Positions 36,819 to 45,978 of a stretch of DNA of 45,978 nucleotides are shown here, one piece after another (positions within the stretch are counted from its first letter, which is position 1; each line of letters opens with the position of its first letter). The stretch spans positions 1-45,978 of the forward strand of contig JAPLSA010000013.1 in the NCBI GenBank assembly GCA_026398815.1. The letters run 5' to 3'. Source of the DNA: Gammaproteobacteria bacterium. GTDB lineage: Bacteria > Pseudomonadota > Gammaproteobacteria > Nevskiales > Nevskiaceae. Under the pieces are notes generated by a model. The model saw only the letters and a list, made by a program, of their open reading frames with translations. It was not told the origin of the DNA and did not search any database. The position numbers were made by a program, and so were the translations under genes.

Positions 36819-37175
36819 ATGTCGATCCGAATCCACATCGAGAACTGTGACGACAGCTTTCCCTGCCCGGACGGCAGCAATGTCTTGCGGGCCATGGAAT
36901 GCCTCGGCCGGCGCGGCATCCCGGTCGGTTGCCGGGGCGGTGGTTGCGGCGTCTGCAAGGTCAAGGTGCTGGACGGCCGCTACCGCAACGAGGCGATCAG
37001 CCGCGCCTGCGTGAGTGCCGAAGAAGAGGCGGAAGGCTACAGCCTCGCCTGTAAGCTGATTCCGGAGAGCGATCTGAGCCTGCGGGTGATCGGCAAGATG
37101 GCGCGCTCCTTCGATATTTCACGCGGTGCATTTCACTTTTACGGGGTGCCGGCAACGGCGCCTCACCGTAGCTAG
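36819..37175 (+). CDS. dmpQ: Plant-type ferredoxin, DmpQ/XylT-like
   Basis: A 118-residue [2Fe-2S] ferredoxin. In related operons it re-reduces the Fe(III) of inactivated catechol 2,3-dioxygenase. Cluster ligands are in GCRGGGCGVCKVKVLDG and the downstream SLACKL. The start is the ATG at 36819, eight bases after dmpP. It immediately precedes the dioxygenase, the expected position for this job. Confidence 0.92.
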   Translation: MSIRIHIENCDDSFPCPDGSNVLRAMECLGRRGIPVGCRGGGCGVCKVKVLDGRYRNEAISRACVSAEEEAEGYSLACKLIPESDLSLRVIGKMARSFDISRGAFHFYGVPATAPHRS

Positions 37176-37201
37176 TACGCGAAGAACAAGAGGAGAAGAA
37201 C

Positions 37202-38134
37202 ATGGCAATGACTGGAGTCCTGCGTCCGGGGCATGTCGCGCTGCGAGTGCTCGATCTGGAACAGGCGGTTCACCATTACACCGAAGTCGTCGGTCTGGCC
37301 GAGGTGATGCGCGATGCACAGGGCCGCGTCTTCTTCAAGGCCTGGGACGAAGCGGACCACCACAGCGTGGTGCTGCGCAAGGCCGATGAGGCCGGCATGG
37401 ACTACATGGGCTGGCGCGTTGATTCCGATGCCACGCTCGATCGTCTGGCCGGCGAACTGGAAGCCAGCCCGCTGGCCACCGAGATCAGCTGGATCGATGC
37501 CGGCGAGCATCCGCATACCGGCCGCCGCTTCCGCTTCACGATCCCGACCGGTCACGTGATGGAGCTGTACGCCCACCGCGATGTCACCGGCTGCGCCACC
37601 GGTTATCTCAATCCCGAACCGTGGCCGGATGACCTGCGCGGCATGGCGCCGTCGCGCTTCGATCACTGCCTGCTGTATGGCGATGATCTCGATGGCACGG
37701 TCGAGCTGTTCACCAAGATCCTCGGCTTCAACCTCGCCGAACAGGTGGTGGCTGGCCCGGACCGCCTGCAGATCGCCGCGTTCCTGAGCTGCTCGAACAA
37801 GGCGCACGACGTGGCGTTCATTCGCCAGCCGATGAAGAACAAGTTCCACCACTGCTCGTTCCTGCTCGGCAGCTGGAATGAGGTGCTGAAGGCGGCCGAC
37901 ATCATCTCGAAGAAGAAGGTGTCGCTGGATCTCGGCCCGACGCGCCACGGCATCACGCGCGGCGAAACCATCTACTTCTTCGACCCGAGCGGCAACCGCA
38001 ACGAAGTGTTTTCCGGCGGCTACATCTGGTACCCCGACAAGCCGACGATCACCTGGACCGACGACCAGCTCGGCCCGGCGATCTTCTACCACGACCGGAA
38101 GCTCAACGAAGCTTTCCTGTCGGTGGTGACCTGA
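37202..38134 (+). CDS. dmpB: Catechol 2,3-dioxygenase
   Basis: An extradiol dioxygenase (two vicinal-oxygen-chelate domains) that opens catechol at the meta position to 2-hydroxymuconic semialdehyde, using Fe(II). Iron ligands are H155 (in FDHCLLYG), H217 (FHHCSFLLG) and E268 (GNRNEVFSGGY). The fingerprint GPTRHGITRG...YFFDPSGN is present. Length 310 and the C-terminus FYHDRKLNEAFLSVV fit the XylE/DmpB group. Good ribosome site (AGGAGAAG). It may be sensitive to oxidation, hence the neighbouring ferredoxin. Confidence 0.97.
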   Translation: MAMTGVLRPGHVALRVLDLEQAVHHYTEVVGLAEVMRDAQGRVFFKAWDEADHHSVVLRKADEAGMDYMGWRVDSDATLDRLAGELEASPLATEISWIDAGEHPHTGRRFRFTIPTGHVMELYAHRDVTGCATGYLNPEPWPDDLRGMAPSRFDHCLLYGDDLDGTVELFTKILGFNLAEQVVAGPDRLQIAAFLSCSNKAHDVAFIRQPMKNKFHHCSFLLGSWNEVLKAADIISKKKVSLDLGPTRHGITRGETIYFFDPSGNRNEVFSGGYIWYPDKPTITWTDDQLGPAIFYHDRKLNEAFLSVVT

Positions 38135-38166
38135 GTCCGGCCCTCAAATCCAAGCACGAGCACAAC

Positions 38167-39672
38167 ATGGCAACTGATGCATCAACCGCAGCTGCAGCGG
38201 TCAACGTCCGGCGCGACTTCCCGCATTTCATCGACGGCGCCTTCGTTCCCTCCGCCAGCGGCAAGACGTTCGAGAACCGCAGCCCGCTGGATGGCTCGCT
38301 GATCGGGCTTGTTTCCGAGGGTGGCAAGGTGGAAGTCGATGCCGCCGTGGCCGCCGCGCGCGCCGCGCTCGACGGCCCCTGGGGCAAGATGCCGGTCGCG
38401 AAGCGCGTCGAGCTGCTGTACGCGCTGGCCGACGAGATCAACCGTCGCTTCGATGACTTCCTGGCAGCGGAAATCGCCGACACCGGCAAGCCGGCGAGTC
38501 TGGCGGCCCATATCGACATCCCGCGCGGTGCCGCCAACTTCAAGATGTTCGCCGACGTCATCAAGAACGTCCCCAGCGAAACCTTCGAGATGGCGACGCC
38601 GGATGGCGGCGAGGCGCTGAACTACGCGGTGCGCGTGCCGCGCGGCGTGATCGCCGTGGTCTGCCCGTGGAACCTGCCGCTGCTGCTGATGACCTGGAAG
38701 GTCGGGCCGGCGCTGGCCTGCGGCAATGCGGTGGTGGTCAAGCCGTCGGAAGAGACGCCGGCCACCGCCACGCTGCTCGGCGAAGTGATGAACAAGGTCG
38801 GCATCCCGAAGGGCGTCTACAACGTCGTCCACGGCCTCGGCCCGAATTCGGCGGGCGAGTTCCTGACCTCCCATCGCGGCGTCAACGCCATCACCTTCAC
38901 CGGTGAGACGCGTACCGGCGAAGCGATCATGGGCGCGGCCTCCAAGGGCCTGCGGCCGGTGTCGTTCGAGCTCGGCGGCAAGAATGCCGGCTTGGTGTTC
39001 GCCGACGCCGATTTCGATGCCGCTGTCGATGGCATCGCCCGCGCGGCGTTCGTCAACTGCGGTCAGGTCTGCCTCGGCACCGAGCGCGTCTACGTGCAGC
39101 GGCCGATCTTCGACAAATTCGTCGCCGCGCTGAAGCTGAAGGCGGAAGCGATGAAGCCCGGCCTGCCGTACGAGAAGTCCACCGGCATCGGCCCGCTGAT
39201 TTCGCAGGAACACCTCGGCAAGGTGCTGTCGTACTACGGCAAGGCCAAGGCCGAAGGCGCGACCCTGGTCACCGGCGGTGGCGTGCCCGACATGCCGGCC
39301 GAACTGAAGGGCGGCAGCTGGGTGCAGCCGACCATCTGGACCGGCCTGCCGGAAACCGCGACGGTGATCCGCGAGGAAATCTTCGGACCGTGCTGCCATA
39401 TCGCGCCGTTCGATACCGAGGACGAGGTGGTGGCGCTCGCCAACGACACGCCGTACGGCCTGTGCACCACGGTGTGGACGCAGGACCTGTCGCGCGCGCA
39501 CCGGATCGCCAAGCGCATCGACGTCGGCCTGTGCTGGATCAACTCCTGGTTCCTGCGCGACCTGCGCACGCCGTTCGGCGGCTCCAAGCAGAGCGGCATC
39601 GGCCGTGAAGGCGGCGTGCACTCGCTGGAGTTCTACACCGAACTTCGCAACGTCTGCATCAAGTACGCATGA
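38167..39672 (+). CDS. dmpC: 2-hydroxymuconic semialdehyde dehydrogenase
   Basis: An NAD-dependent aldehyde dehydrogenase of 501 residues that oxidises the ring-cleavage semialdehyde in the oxalocrotonate branch. Family motifs: CPWNLPLLLMTWKVGPALA, FTGETRTGEAIMGAASKGLR, FELGGKNAGLVFADAD, the catalytic Cys in NCGQVCLGTERVYV, and EEIFGPCCHIAPF. The first ten residues are a Ala/Thr-rich lead. Its stop overlaps dmpD by four bases. Confidence 0.95.
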   Translation: MATDASTAAAAVNVRRDFPHFIDGAFVPSASGKTFENRSPLDGSLIGLVSEGGKVEVDAAVAAARAALDGPWGKMPVAKRVELLYALADEINRRFDDFLAAEIADTGKPASLAAHIDIPRGAANFKMFADVIKNVPSETFEMATPDGGEALNYAVRVPRGVIAVVCPWNLPLLLMTWKVGPALACGNAVVVKPSEETPATATLLGEVMNKVGIPKGVYNVVHGLGPNSAGEFLTSHRGVNAITFTGETRTGEAIMGAASKGLRPVSFELGGKNAGLVFADADFDAAVDGIARAAFVNCGQVCLGTERVYVQRPIFDKFVAALKLKAEAMKPGLPYEKSTGIGPLISQEHLGKVLSYYGKAKAEGATLVTGGGVPDMPAELKGGSWVQPTIWTGLPETATVIREEIFGPCCHIAPFDTEDEVVALANDTPYGLCTTVWTQDLSRAHRIAKRIDVGLCWINSWFLRDLRTPFGGSKQSGIGREGGVHSLEFYTELRNVCIKYA

Positions 39673-40523
39673 GTGCCGTCAACGCCAGTCCGGAAGTCGG
39701 CCGCAGCATCGTCGCGGCCGGCATTCGCACCAACTATCACGACCTCGGCCAGGGCAGCCCGGTGCTGTTGCTGCACGGCTCCGGTCCCGGTGTCAGCGCC
39801 TGGGCCAACTGGCGTGCGGTGCTGCCGACGCTGTCCAGCCAGCGGCGGGTGATCGCCCCTGATCTGGTCGGCTTCGGCTACAGCGAACAGCCCGTCGGGC
39901 ACCGTTACGGCCTCGACAGCTGGGTGGACCATGCGGTCGGGCTGCTCGACGCGCTGGCGCTGCCGACGGTCGATCTGGTCGGCAACTCGTTCGGTGGCGC
40001 GCTGGCGCTGGCAGTGGCGATCCGCCATCCGACGCGGGTGCGCCGGCTGGTGCTGATGGGCGCGGCCGGCCTGCGCTTCACGCTGACGCCGGCGCTCGAC
40101 CAGGTCTGGGGCTACCAGCCTTCGTTCGAGGCGATGCGCACGATGATGGACCTGTTCGCCTTCGATCGCGGACTGGTCACCGATGCGCTGGCGCAGCTGC
40201 GCTACGAGGCCAGCCTGCGGCCCGGCGTGCAGGACGCCTACGCGTCGATGTTCCCGGCGCCGCGCCAGAACGGCGTCGACGGGCTGGCCAGCGACGAAGC
40301 GCAGATTGCCGCGCTGAGCAACGAGACGCTGGTCATCCACGGTCGCGAGGACCAGGTGATTCCGCTCGAAACCTCGCTGCGCCTGGCCACGCTGATTCCG
40401 AAGGCACAGCTGCACGTCTTCGGCCAGTGCGGACACTGGACCCAGATCGAACACGCGGCGCGCTTCGCCAAGCTCGTCGATTCCTTCCTTGCCGAGGCCG
40501 ATGCCTCCAGTTCCAAGACATGA
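39669..40523 (+). CDS. dmpD: 2-hydroxymuconic semialdehyde hydrolase
   Basis: An alpha/beta hydrolase that cleaves the semialdehyde to formate and 2-oxopent-4-enoate (the hydrolytic branch, used also for methylated analogues). The oxyanion region LLHGSGPGVSAWANWR, nucleophile GNSFGG, acid in HGREDQVIP and the histidine in FGQCGHWTQIE are all present. Length 284. It overlaps dmpC (ATGA) and dmpE (ATGA). Confidence 0.95.
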   Translation: MSAVNASPEVGRSIVAAGIRTNYHDLGQGSPVLLLHGSGPGVSAWANWRAVLPTLSSQRRVIAPDLVGFGYSEQPVGHRYGLDSWVDHAVGLLDALALPTVDLVGNSFGGALALAVAIRHPTRVRRLVLMGAAGLRFTLTPALDQVWGYQPSFEAMRTMMDLFAFDRGLVTDALAQLRYEASLRPGVQDAYASMFPAPRQNGVDGLASDEAQIAALSNETLVIHGREDQVIPLETSLRLATLIPKAQLHVFGQCGHWTQIEHAARFAKLVDSFLAEADASSSKT

Positions 40524-41302
40524 CTCCAGAACAAATCAAGCTTCATGGCGACGCCCTGTACCAGGCGCTCGTCGACCGCCAGCCGCTGGCGCCGCTGACC
40601 GAGCGCGAGCCGGACATCACCATCGACGATGCCTACCGCATCCAGCTGCGGATGATTGAGCGCCGCCTGGCCAAGGGCGAGACGGTGATCGGCAAGAAGA
40701 TCGGCGTCACCTCCAAGGCCGTGCAGCAGATGCTGAACGTCTACCAGCCGGATTTCGGCCTGCTGCTGTCGGGCATGGTCTACGCCGAAGGTCAGGCGAT
40801 TCCGGCTGACAGCATGATCGCGCCACGCGCCGAAGCCGAAGTGGCGTTCATCCTGAAGCGCGATCTGGACGGCCCCGGTGTCACCGCGGCCGACGTGCTG
40901 CGCGCCACCGATTTCGTGATGCCGTGCTTCGAGATCGTCGATTCGCGGATCAAGGACTGGAAGATCAAGATCCAGGACACCGTCGCCGACAACGCTTCCT
41001 GCGGCGTCTTCGTGCTCGGCGGCACGCCGCGCAGCCTGCGCGGGCTCGACCTTTCGGTGGCCGGCATGGTCGTCGAGAAGAACGGCGAGATCGTGTCCAC
41101 CTCCGCCGGCGCCTCGGTGCAGGGCTCGCCGGTCAATGCCGTGGCCTGGCTGGCCAACACGCTGGGCGCGCTCGGCATTCCGCTGAAGGCCGGCGAAGTG
41201 ATCCTGTCCGGTTCGCAGTCGCCGCTGATGCCGGTCAAGGCCGGCGATTTCTTCACTTGCTCGGTCGGCGGCCTCGGCAGCTGCTCGGCCCGCTTCTCCT
41301 GA
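40520..41302 (+). CDS. dmpE: 2-oxopent-4-enoate hydratase
   Basis: A metal-dependent hydratase that adds water to 2-oxopent-4-enoate to form 4-hydroxy-2-oxovalerate. The 260-residue protein contains IGKKIGVTSKAVQQMLNVYQ, FGLLLSGMVYAEG, APRAEAEVAFILKRDL and EIVDSRIKDW. The start is the ATG at 40520, overlapping the dmpD stop; the longer frame is spurious. It is paralogous to the next gene, and DmpE/DmpH form a complex in known systems. Confidence 0.94.
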   Translation: MTPEQIKLHGDALYQALVDRQPLAPLTEREPDITIDDAYRIQLRMIERRLAKGETVIGKKIGVTSKAVQQMLNVYQPDFGLLLSGMVYAEGQAIPADSMIAPRAEAEVAFILKRDLDGPGVTAADVLRATDFVMPCFEIVDSRIKDWKIKIQDTVADNASCGVFVLGGTPRSLRGLDLSVAGMVVEKNGEIVSTSAGASVQGSPVNAVAWLANTLGALGIPLKAGEVILSGSQSPLMPVKAGDFFTCSVGGLGSCSARFS

Positions 41303-41310
41303 ACACCATC

Positions 41311-42099
41311 ATGACCATCGACCAGAAGACCCTCGACTCGCTCGCCGAGTACCTCGAATCCGCCGAGCTGGAAGCGCGCGAAGTGGTGAAGATCACCGAC
41401 GCGCATCCGCAGCTGACGCTTGACGACGGCTACGCCATCCAGGCTGCGATCCGCGCCCGCAAGGAAGCGCGCGGCAACCAGGTGGCGGGCCTCAAGGCCG
41501 GCCTCACCTCGCGCGCCAAGATGAAGCAGATGGGCGTGGAAGTGCCGTGCTTCGGCCTGCTGTTCGACTACATGAGCATCGCCAACGGCGGTGACGTGAA
41601 GACCAGCGAACTGATCCACCCGAAGGTGGAAGCCGAGATCGCCTTCGTTCTCAAGGCGCCGCTGCGCGGACCGGGCTGCCATGTCGGCGCGGTGCTGGCG
41701 GCCACCGATTTCGTGGTGCCGGCGGTGGAGATCATCGACTCCCGCTACGAGAACTTCCGCTTCGACCTGGTCAGTGTCGTCGCCGACAACACCTCGTCGT
41801 CGCGCTTCGTGGTCGGCAGCGTCGCCCGCGGCATCGAAGGGCTGGACCTGCGCACGCTGGGCATGGTGATGGAGAAGAACGGCGAAGTGGTGGCGATGGC
41901 GGCCGGCGCCTCGGTGCTCGGCCATCCGGCCGAAGCGATCGCCCAGCTGGCCAATCATCTGGCCGCGCGCGGCGAAGAGATCCCGGCGGGCACCTACATC
42001 ATGAGCGGTGGCGCCACGGAAGCGATTCCGGTGGCCGCCGGTGATTCGATCCAGGTCCGTTTCCAGGATCTGGGCAGCGTGTCGATGCGTTTCGTCTGA
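41311..42099 (+). CDS. dmpH: 4-oxalocrotonate decarboxylase
   Basis: This paralogue of DmpE decarboxylates 2-oxo-3-hexenedioate to 2-oxopent-4-enoate in the dehydrogenase branch. The 262-residue protein shows [52 protein letters not shown] and [13 protein letters not shown]. Sequence differences from DmpE ([16 protein letters not shown] rather than GKKIGVTSKAVQQML) place it on the decarboxylase side. In the canonical dmp operon H follows F and G; here it follows E directly. Confidence 0.9.
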   Translation: MTIDQKTLDSLAEYLESAELEAREVVKITDAHPQLTLDDGYAIQAAIRARKEARGNQVAGLKAGLTSRAKMKQMGVEVPCFGLLFDYMSIANGGDVKTSELIHPKVEAEIAFVLKAPLRGPGCHVGAVLAATDFVVPAVEIIDSRYENFRFDLVSVVADNTSSSRFVVGSVARGIEGLDLRTLGMVMEKNGEVVAMAAGASVLGHPAEAIAQLANHLAARGEEIPAGTYIMSGGATEAIPVAAGDSIQVRFQDLGSVSMRFV

Positions 42100-42122
42100 T
42101 TGCCAGGAAGGTCACTCGTTTC

Positions 42123-45100
42123 ATGTCCGCAAAGCCGCCCCGCAGTAACCCGTTCACCCAGGAAGAAGGGCAGATTCACCTGGGGGGCGTCGATGCGCTC
42201 GTTCGTCTGAGCCTCGATCAGGTCCGCACCGATGCCCGGCGCGGCCTGAAGACCGGCATGTTCATCTCCGGCTATCGCGGCTCGCCGCTCGGCATGCTGG
42301 ACGCCGCGCTGCAGAAGCAGCAGAAGACGCTGCTGGAGAAGAACATCCACTTCGTCGACGGCCTCAACGAGGACCTGGCGGCGACTGCGGTCTGGGGCAC
42401 GCAGATGCTGCATGCCGTCGGCAAGCAGAAGTTCGATGGCGTGACCGGCATGTGGTACGGCAAGGCGCCGGGTGTCGACCGTTCCGGCGACGCGCTGAAG
42501 CACGCCAACTACACCGGCATCGACAAGAACGGTGGCGTGCTGGCGATCGTCGGCGATGACCCGAGCTGCAAGTCGTCGTCACTGTGCAGCCAGTCGGAGC
42601 CGATGCTGATGCATGTCGGCATTCCGTCGCTGTACCCGGCCAACGTGCAGGAAGTGCTCGATTACGGCCTGCACGGCTACCAGATGTCGCGCCTGTCGGG
42701 CCTGTGGATGGGCCTGAAGTTCGTCACCAACATCGCCGACGGCACCGGCACGGCCGAGGTCTCGCCGGACCGCCTGAAGTTCCTGACGCCGGACATGGAG
42801 TTCGACGGCAAGCTGTTCATGCCCCGGATGAATCTGGGCATGAACGTGCGCGCCGAAGCGCTGGAGATGGAGCAGTCGCTGTACACGCGCCGGCTGGAAG
42901 TGGCGAAGCGCTACGCGGCCGCGAACAAGCTGAACAACGTGGTGTTCGACTGCCCGGACGCCTGGCTCGGCATCATCACCTCGGGCAAGACCTACAACGA
43001 CCTGCGGCAGGCGTTCCTGGAACTGGGCCTCGACGATGCGGCACTGCGCCGCTACGGCATCCGCATCCTGAAGATGGGCATGCTGTTCCCGATGGAGCCG
43101 ACCATCGTCCGCGACTTCGCGCGCGGGCTGGAAGAGATCTTCGTCATCGAGGAAAAGCGGCCGTTCCTCGAGATGTTCGCCAAGAACGTGCTGTACGGCA
43201 TGGCCAACGCGCCGCGCATCGTCGGCAAGTTCGACCAGAGCGAGCAGGAACTGCTGCCGCACTACGGCGAGTTCGAGCCGGACGTCATCGGCCGGGCGCT
43301 GGTCAAGCGGCTGTCGCAGCGCGCCCGCGTGGAATCGGCGGAAGCCTGGCTCCAGCGCGTCGACGAGATTCATTCGCGCAACAAGCTGGCCACCGCGACG
43401 CGTACCGCCTGGTACTGCTCCGGCTGCCCGCACAACAGCTCCACTCAGGCGGTGGAAGGCAGCGTCGTGTCGGCCGGCATCGGCTGCCACACGATGTCGA
43501 TGTGGATGAATCGCAATGTGGTGATGGGCACCCACATGGGCGCCGAAGGCACGCAGTGGATCGGCATGGCGCCGTTCACCGACGAGAAGCACATCTTCCA
43601 GAACATCGGCGATGGCACGTACTTCCACTCCGGCGTGCTGGCGATCCACTACGCGGCGGCTGCCAACGTCAACATCACTTACAAGCTGCTCTACAACTCG
43701 CACGTGTCGATGACCGGTGGCCAGGAAGCCATGGGCATCCGCTCGGTCGGCAACGTGGTGGCCGACCTGCTGGCCAACGGCGTCAAGCGGGTGATCGTCA
43801 CCACCGACGATCCGGGCCGCTACCAGGGCACCAGCCTCGCCGGCGGCACCGAGGTCTGGCATCGCGACCGGCTCGACGAGGCGCAGCGCGCGCTGGCCGC
43901 GATCCCCGGCACCACCGTGCTGATCCACGACCAGGAATGCGCTGCCGAACTGCGCCGTGCGCGCAGCCGCGGCAAGGCCGAGGAGCCGGTGGAAGTCACG
44001 GTCATCAACGAGCGCGTCTGCGAAGGCTGCGGCGACTGCGGCGTCAAGGCCAACTGCATGAGCGTGGAGCCGGTGGCGACCGAGTTCGGCCGCAAGACCC
44101 GCATCCACCAGTCGTCCTGCAACAAGGATTTCTCCTGCGTGAAGGGCTTCTGCCCGTCGTTCCTGACCATCACGCCGAACGCCGAGCCGGCGGCGGCCGA
44201 TGGCCTGGTCAAGAAGAAAAAGAAGGGCCGCATCCCGGTGCTCGACCGGGCGCTGCCGGAGCCAGTCAAGAAGGTCGATGACACGCTGGGCGTCGGCATC
44301 CACGTCATGGGCATCGGCGGCACCGGTTCGGTGACGGTCGTGGCCACGCTGGCCAATGCCGCGCGTCTGGAAGGCAAGCACGTCATCGGCCTCGACCAGA
44401 CCGGTCTTGCGCAGAAGGGCGGGGCGGTGATTTCCGACATCAAGATTTCGCACCAGCCGTTCAATGGCTCGAGCAAGATTTCCGACGGCCGCACCGATCT
44501 GTTCCTCGGCTTCGACATCCTCAACGCCACCGATCCGAAGAACCTCGACAAGTGCCTGCCGGAACGGACCATCGCGGTGGTCTCGACGACGCAGACGCCG
44601 ACCGGCCAGATGGTGTCCAACCGCAACGCGCTGTTCCCGAACATCACGGCGCTGACGGCCGGCATCAACAAGGTCACGCGCCGTGATGACAACGTCTTCC
44701 TCGACGGCCAGGCGTTCGCCGAAGGCCTGTTCGGCGATGCCATGGCGACCAACAACTTCATGGTCGGCGTGGCGTTCCAGGCCGGCACCATTCCGCTGAA
44801 GGCGGAGTCGATCGAAGCGGCGATCAGCCAGTCCGGCGTTGGCGTCGAACAGAGCCTCGCCGCGTTCCGCTGGGGCCGCATGACGGTGGTCGACCGCGCA
44901 TTCGTCGAAGCCGAGATCGCCCGCTACGCGCCGAAGCAGGTGGCGGCGCCGCTGTCGCCGGAAGCGCAGGCGATCGTCGAGTCGATCGGCGCCGCTGGCG
45001 AGACGCGCCGTCTGGTCGAAGTGCGGGTGCCGGAACTGATCGCCTACCAGGACGCGGCCTACGCCAAGCGCTATGCCGAGATCGTCAAGCGCGTGGTCGA

Positions 45101-45644
45101 TGCCGAACGCCGTGTGATGGCTGGCCACAGCAGCCTGGCCGAAGCGGCGGCCCGTTACCTGTACAAGCTGATGGCCTACAAGGACGAATACGAGGTCGCC
45201 CGCCTGCACAGCGATCCGGCGTTCCTGGCCCAGCTCGATGCGATGTTCCCGCAGGGCTACAGCGTCAAGTACAACCTCGCGCCGCCGGCGATCTCGAAGA
45301 AGGACCCGGTCACCGGCCACCTGATCAAGCGTCAGTTCGGCTCGTGGATGGGCACTGCGTTCGGCGTGATGAAACGCTTCAAGGGGCTGCGCGGCGGCGC
45401 ACTGGACGTCTTCGGCAAGACCGAAGAGCGCCATCAGGAACGCCAGCTGATCGAGGATTACATCCAGCAGCTGGATCGCAGCCTCGCCACGCTGAGCCCG
45501 GCGACGCACGCCACGGCCGTGGCGCTGGCCTCCATTCCGGACGAGATCCGCGGCTACGGCCACGTCAAGCAGCGCAGCATCGAAGCAGCGAAGGCGAGCG
45601 AACAGGCGCTGCTGGCCGCGCCGGACGACCGCCGGGCGGCCTGA
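42123..45644 (+). CDS. Fused indolepyruvate/2-oxoacid:ferredoxin oxidoreductase
   Basis: A 1173-residue single-chain 2-oxoacid:ferredoxin oxidoreductase, which oxidatively decarboxylates aryl-pyruvates or related 2-oxo acids to acyl-CoA with reduced ferredoxin. The alpha-like part starts [15 protein letters not shown] and [14 protein letters not shown]. The thiamine-diphosphate site lies around [10 protein letters not shown] and [16 protein letters not shown] (about 470-505). A ferredoxin segment has [13 protein letters not shown] (from about 633) and [12 protein letters not shown]. The gamma domain begins [20 protein letters not shown] (about 729), with [18 protein letters not shown]. It sits in line with the meta-pathway genes, 23 bases after dmpH and before acetaldehyde dehydrogenase. 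This position is not part of the canonical phenol pathway, so its substrate here is open. Confidence 0.88.
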   Translation: MSAKPPRSNPFTQEEGQIHLGGVDALVRLSLDQVRTDARRGLKTGMFISGYRGSPLGMLDAALQKQQKTLLEKNIHFVDGLNEDLAATAVWGTQMLHAVGKQKFDGVTGMWYGKAPGVDRSGDALKHANYTGIDKNGGVLAIVGDDPSCKSSSLCSQSEPMLMHVGIPSLYPANVQEVLDYGLHGYQMSRLSGLWMGLKFVTNIADGTGTAEVSPDRLKFLTPDMEFDGKLFMPRMNLGMNVRAEALEMEQSLYTRRLEVAKRYAAANKLNNVVFDCPDAWLGIITSGKTYNDLRQAFLELGLDDAALRRYGIRILKMGMLFPMEPTIVRDFARGLEEIFVIEEKRPFLEMFAKNVLYGMANAPRIVGKFDQSEQELLPHYGEFEPDVIGRALVKRLSQRARVESAEAWLQRVDEIHSRNKLATATRTAWYCSGCPHNSSTQAVEGSVVSAGIGCHTMSMWMNRNVVMGTHMGAEGTQWIGMAPFTDEKHIFQNIGDGTYFHSGVLAIHYAAAANVNITYKLLYNSHVSMTGGQEAMGIRSVGNVVADLLANGVKRVIVTTDDPGRYQGTSLAGGTEVWHRDRLDEAQRALAAIPGTTVLIHDQECAAELRRARSRGKAEEPVEVTVINERVCEGCGDCGVKANCMSVEPVATEFGRKTRIHQSSCNKDFSCVKGFCPSFLTITPNAEPAAADGLVKKKKKGRIPVLDRALPEPVKKVDDTLGVGIHVMGIGGTGSVTVVATLANAARLEGKHVIGLDQTGLAQKGGAVISDIKISHQPFNGSSKISDGRTDLFLGFDILNATDPKNLDKCLPERTIAVVSTTQTPTGQMVSNRNALFPNITALTAGINKVTRRDDNVFLDGQAFAEGLFGDAMATNNFMVGVAFQAGTIPLKAESIEAAISQSGVGVEQSLAAFRWGRMTVVDRAFVEAEIARYAPKQVAAPLSPEAQAIVESIGAAGETRRLVEVRVPELIAYQDAAYAKRYAEIVKRVVDAERRVMAGHSSLAEAAARYLYKLMAYKDEYEVARLHSDPAFLAQLDAMFPQGYSVKYNLAPPAISKKDPVTGHLIKRQFGSWMGTAFGVMKRFKGLRGGALDVFGKTEERHQERQLIEDYIQQLDRSLATLSPATHATAVALASIPDEIRGYGHVKQRSIEAAKASEQALLAAPDDRRAA

Positions 45645-45673
45645 GCCGGACCCGAGAAACGCGGCAGGGGAAT

Positions 45674-45748
45674 CGACGCCGGCTGTGCAGCTGGCCGGCG
45701 TCGAGCCCCGTAGCAATGGCCAGCCTGCGGCGATGCCGCCGGCTGGCC
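45674..45748. repeat. Two tandem GC-rich stem-loops
   Basis: The first (45674-45703) has a perfect 10-bp stem CGACGCCGGC/GCCGGCGTCG. The second (45718-45748) has an outer 8-bp stem GGCCAGCC/GGCTGGCC enclosing a smaller GCGGC/GCCGC hairpin. They fill most of the 184-base gap between the oxidoreductase and dmpF. No T-tract follows, so termination, mRNA processing or a REP-like element are all possible. Confidence 0.6.
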
Positions 45749-45828
45749 CCGATGTGAAGCCGACGCGCGACCTGGATCTGGGCAGCGCACTCCGGCCCCA
45801 GGACCATGCCCAGATCAGGAAACCGAAC

Positions 45829-45978
45829 ATGAAGAAAATCCGCTGCGCGATCATCGGCCCCGGGAACATCGGGACGGACCTGTTGTACAAGCTGCGGCGC
45901 TCGCCGGTGCTGGAGCCGGTGTGGATGGTGGGAGTTGACCCGGAATCGGAAGGGCTGGCGCGTGCGCGGGAATACGGG
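45829..45978 (+). CDS. dmpF: Acetaldehyde dehydrogenase (acylating), N-terminal fragment
   Basis: The first 50 residues of the CoA-acylating acetaldehyde dehydrogenase that ends the meta pathway, turning acetaldehyde plus CoA and NAD into acetyl-CoA. [20 protein letters not shown] shows the NAD-binding GPGNIGTD typical of DmpF/MhpF, then [18 protein letters not shown]. The gene runs off the right edge; the partner aldolase dmpG and tautomerase dmpI, if present, lie beyond. Ribosome site AGGA nine bases before the ATG. Confidence 0.92.
   Translation, partial: MKKIRCAIIGPGNIGTDLLYKLRRSPVLEPVWMVGVDPESEGLARAREYG

Noticed and set aside
40427-40519. Upstream extension of the dmpE frame
   Set aside because: It overlaps the dmpD C-terminus; the ATG at 40520 gives the exact conserved N-terminus and an ATGA overlap.
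42579-45890. 1103-codon open frame on the - strand
   Set aside because: It is antisense to the clearly coding oxidoreductase. Its product is Arg/His/Leu/Ala-rich with no recognisable domain, as expected from GC-rich codon bias.

Overview
The window is a GC-rich proteobacterial chromosome segment with no insertion sequences, phage genes or CRISPR arrays. The gene order nrdR-ribD-ribE-ribBA-ribH-nusB-thiL, leuS-lptE, and the type IV pilus and phenol (dmp-type) genes point to a Gammaproteobacterium. A hydrocarbon- or aromatic-degrading lineage such as Nevskiales/Solimonadaceae is an inference from general character, not a database match.

Layout. (1) 1-8363, + strand: the 3' end of glyA, nrdR, a tightly coupled riboflavin cluster (ribD, ribE, a ribB gene fused to a degenerate GTP cyclohydrolase II domain, ribH), then nusB, thiL, murI, a (Gly-Pro)9 esterase lipoprotein and pgpA. 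(2) 8498-13584, + strand: a fatty-acid/amino-acid oxidation electron-transfer block of ETF:quinone oxidoreductase, a beta-carbonic anhydrase, etfB, etfA, a strong terminator, and a PECR/DECR-like SDR. A small orphan gene follows. (3) 14058-21053, - strand: a type IV pilus locus read as pilA, a Wzy_C-type ligase (possible pilin O-oligosaccharyltransferase), an unknown histidine-rich polytopic membrane protein, pilB and pilC. pilA has a textbook sigma-54 promoter and its own terminator. (4) 21368-28857: leuS and lptE, a convergent orphan glcF, a DUF481 outer-membrane protein, a thioredoxin-like [2Fe-2S] ferredoxin, mltF, and tRNA-Ser(CGA) with its terminator. (5) 29065-29854: a LamG-domain secreted protein broken by one extra T. 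(6) 29931-45978: a phenol-degradation island.

The phenol island has a divergent DmpR/MopR-type sigma-54 activator and a sigma-54 promoter at 32113-32130 driving the six-gene phenol hydroxylase (P0-P5), a plant-type ferredoxin, catechol 2,3-dioxygenase and the lower meta-cleavage enzymes: semialdehyde dehydrogenase, semialdehyde hydrolase, hydratase and oxalocrotonate decarboxylase. Phenol would be hydroxylated to catechol, cleaved at the meta position and processed to 2-oxopent-4-enoate and beyond. All key phenol- and zinc-binding positions known for MopR are present in the activator, so phenol itself is the likely inducer.

The most unusual features are: a 1173-residue fused indolepyruvate/2-oxoacid:ferredoxin oxidoreductase inserted between the decarboxylase and acetaldehyde dehydrogenase genes of the meta operon, where the canonical dmp operon has none; the histidine-rich membrane protein within the pilus locus; the pilA-linked ligase; the RibA-dead RibBA; the frameshifted LamG gene; and a perfect 7-bp palindrome over the ETF-QO promoter. 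Large antisense open frames throughout are codon-bias shadows and were excluded.
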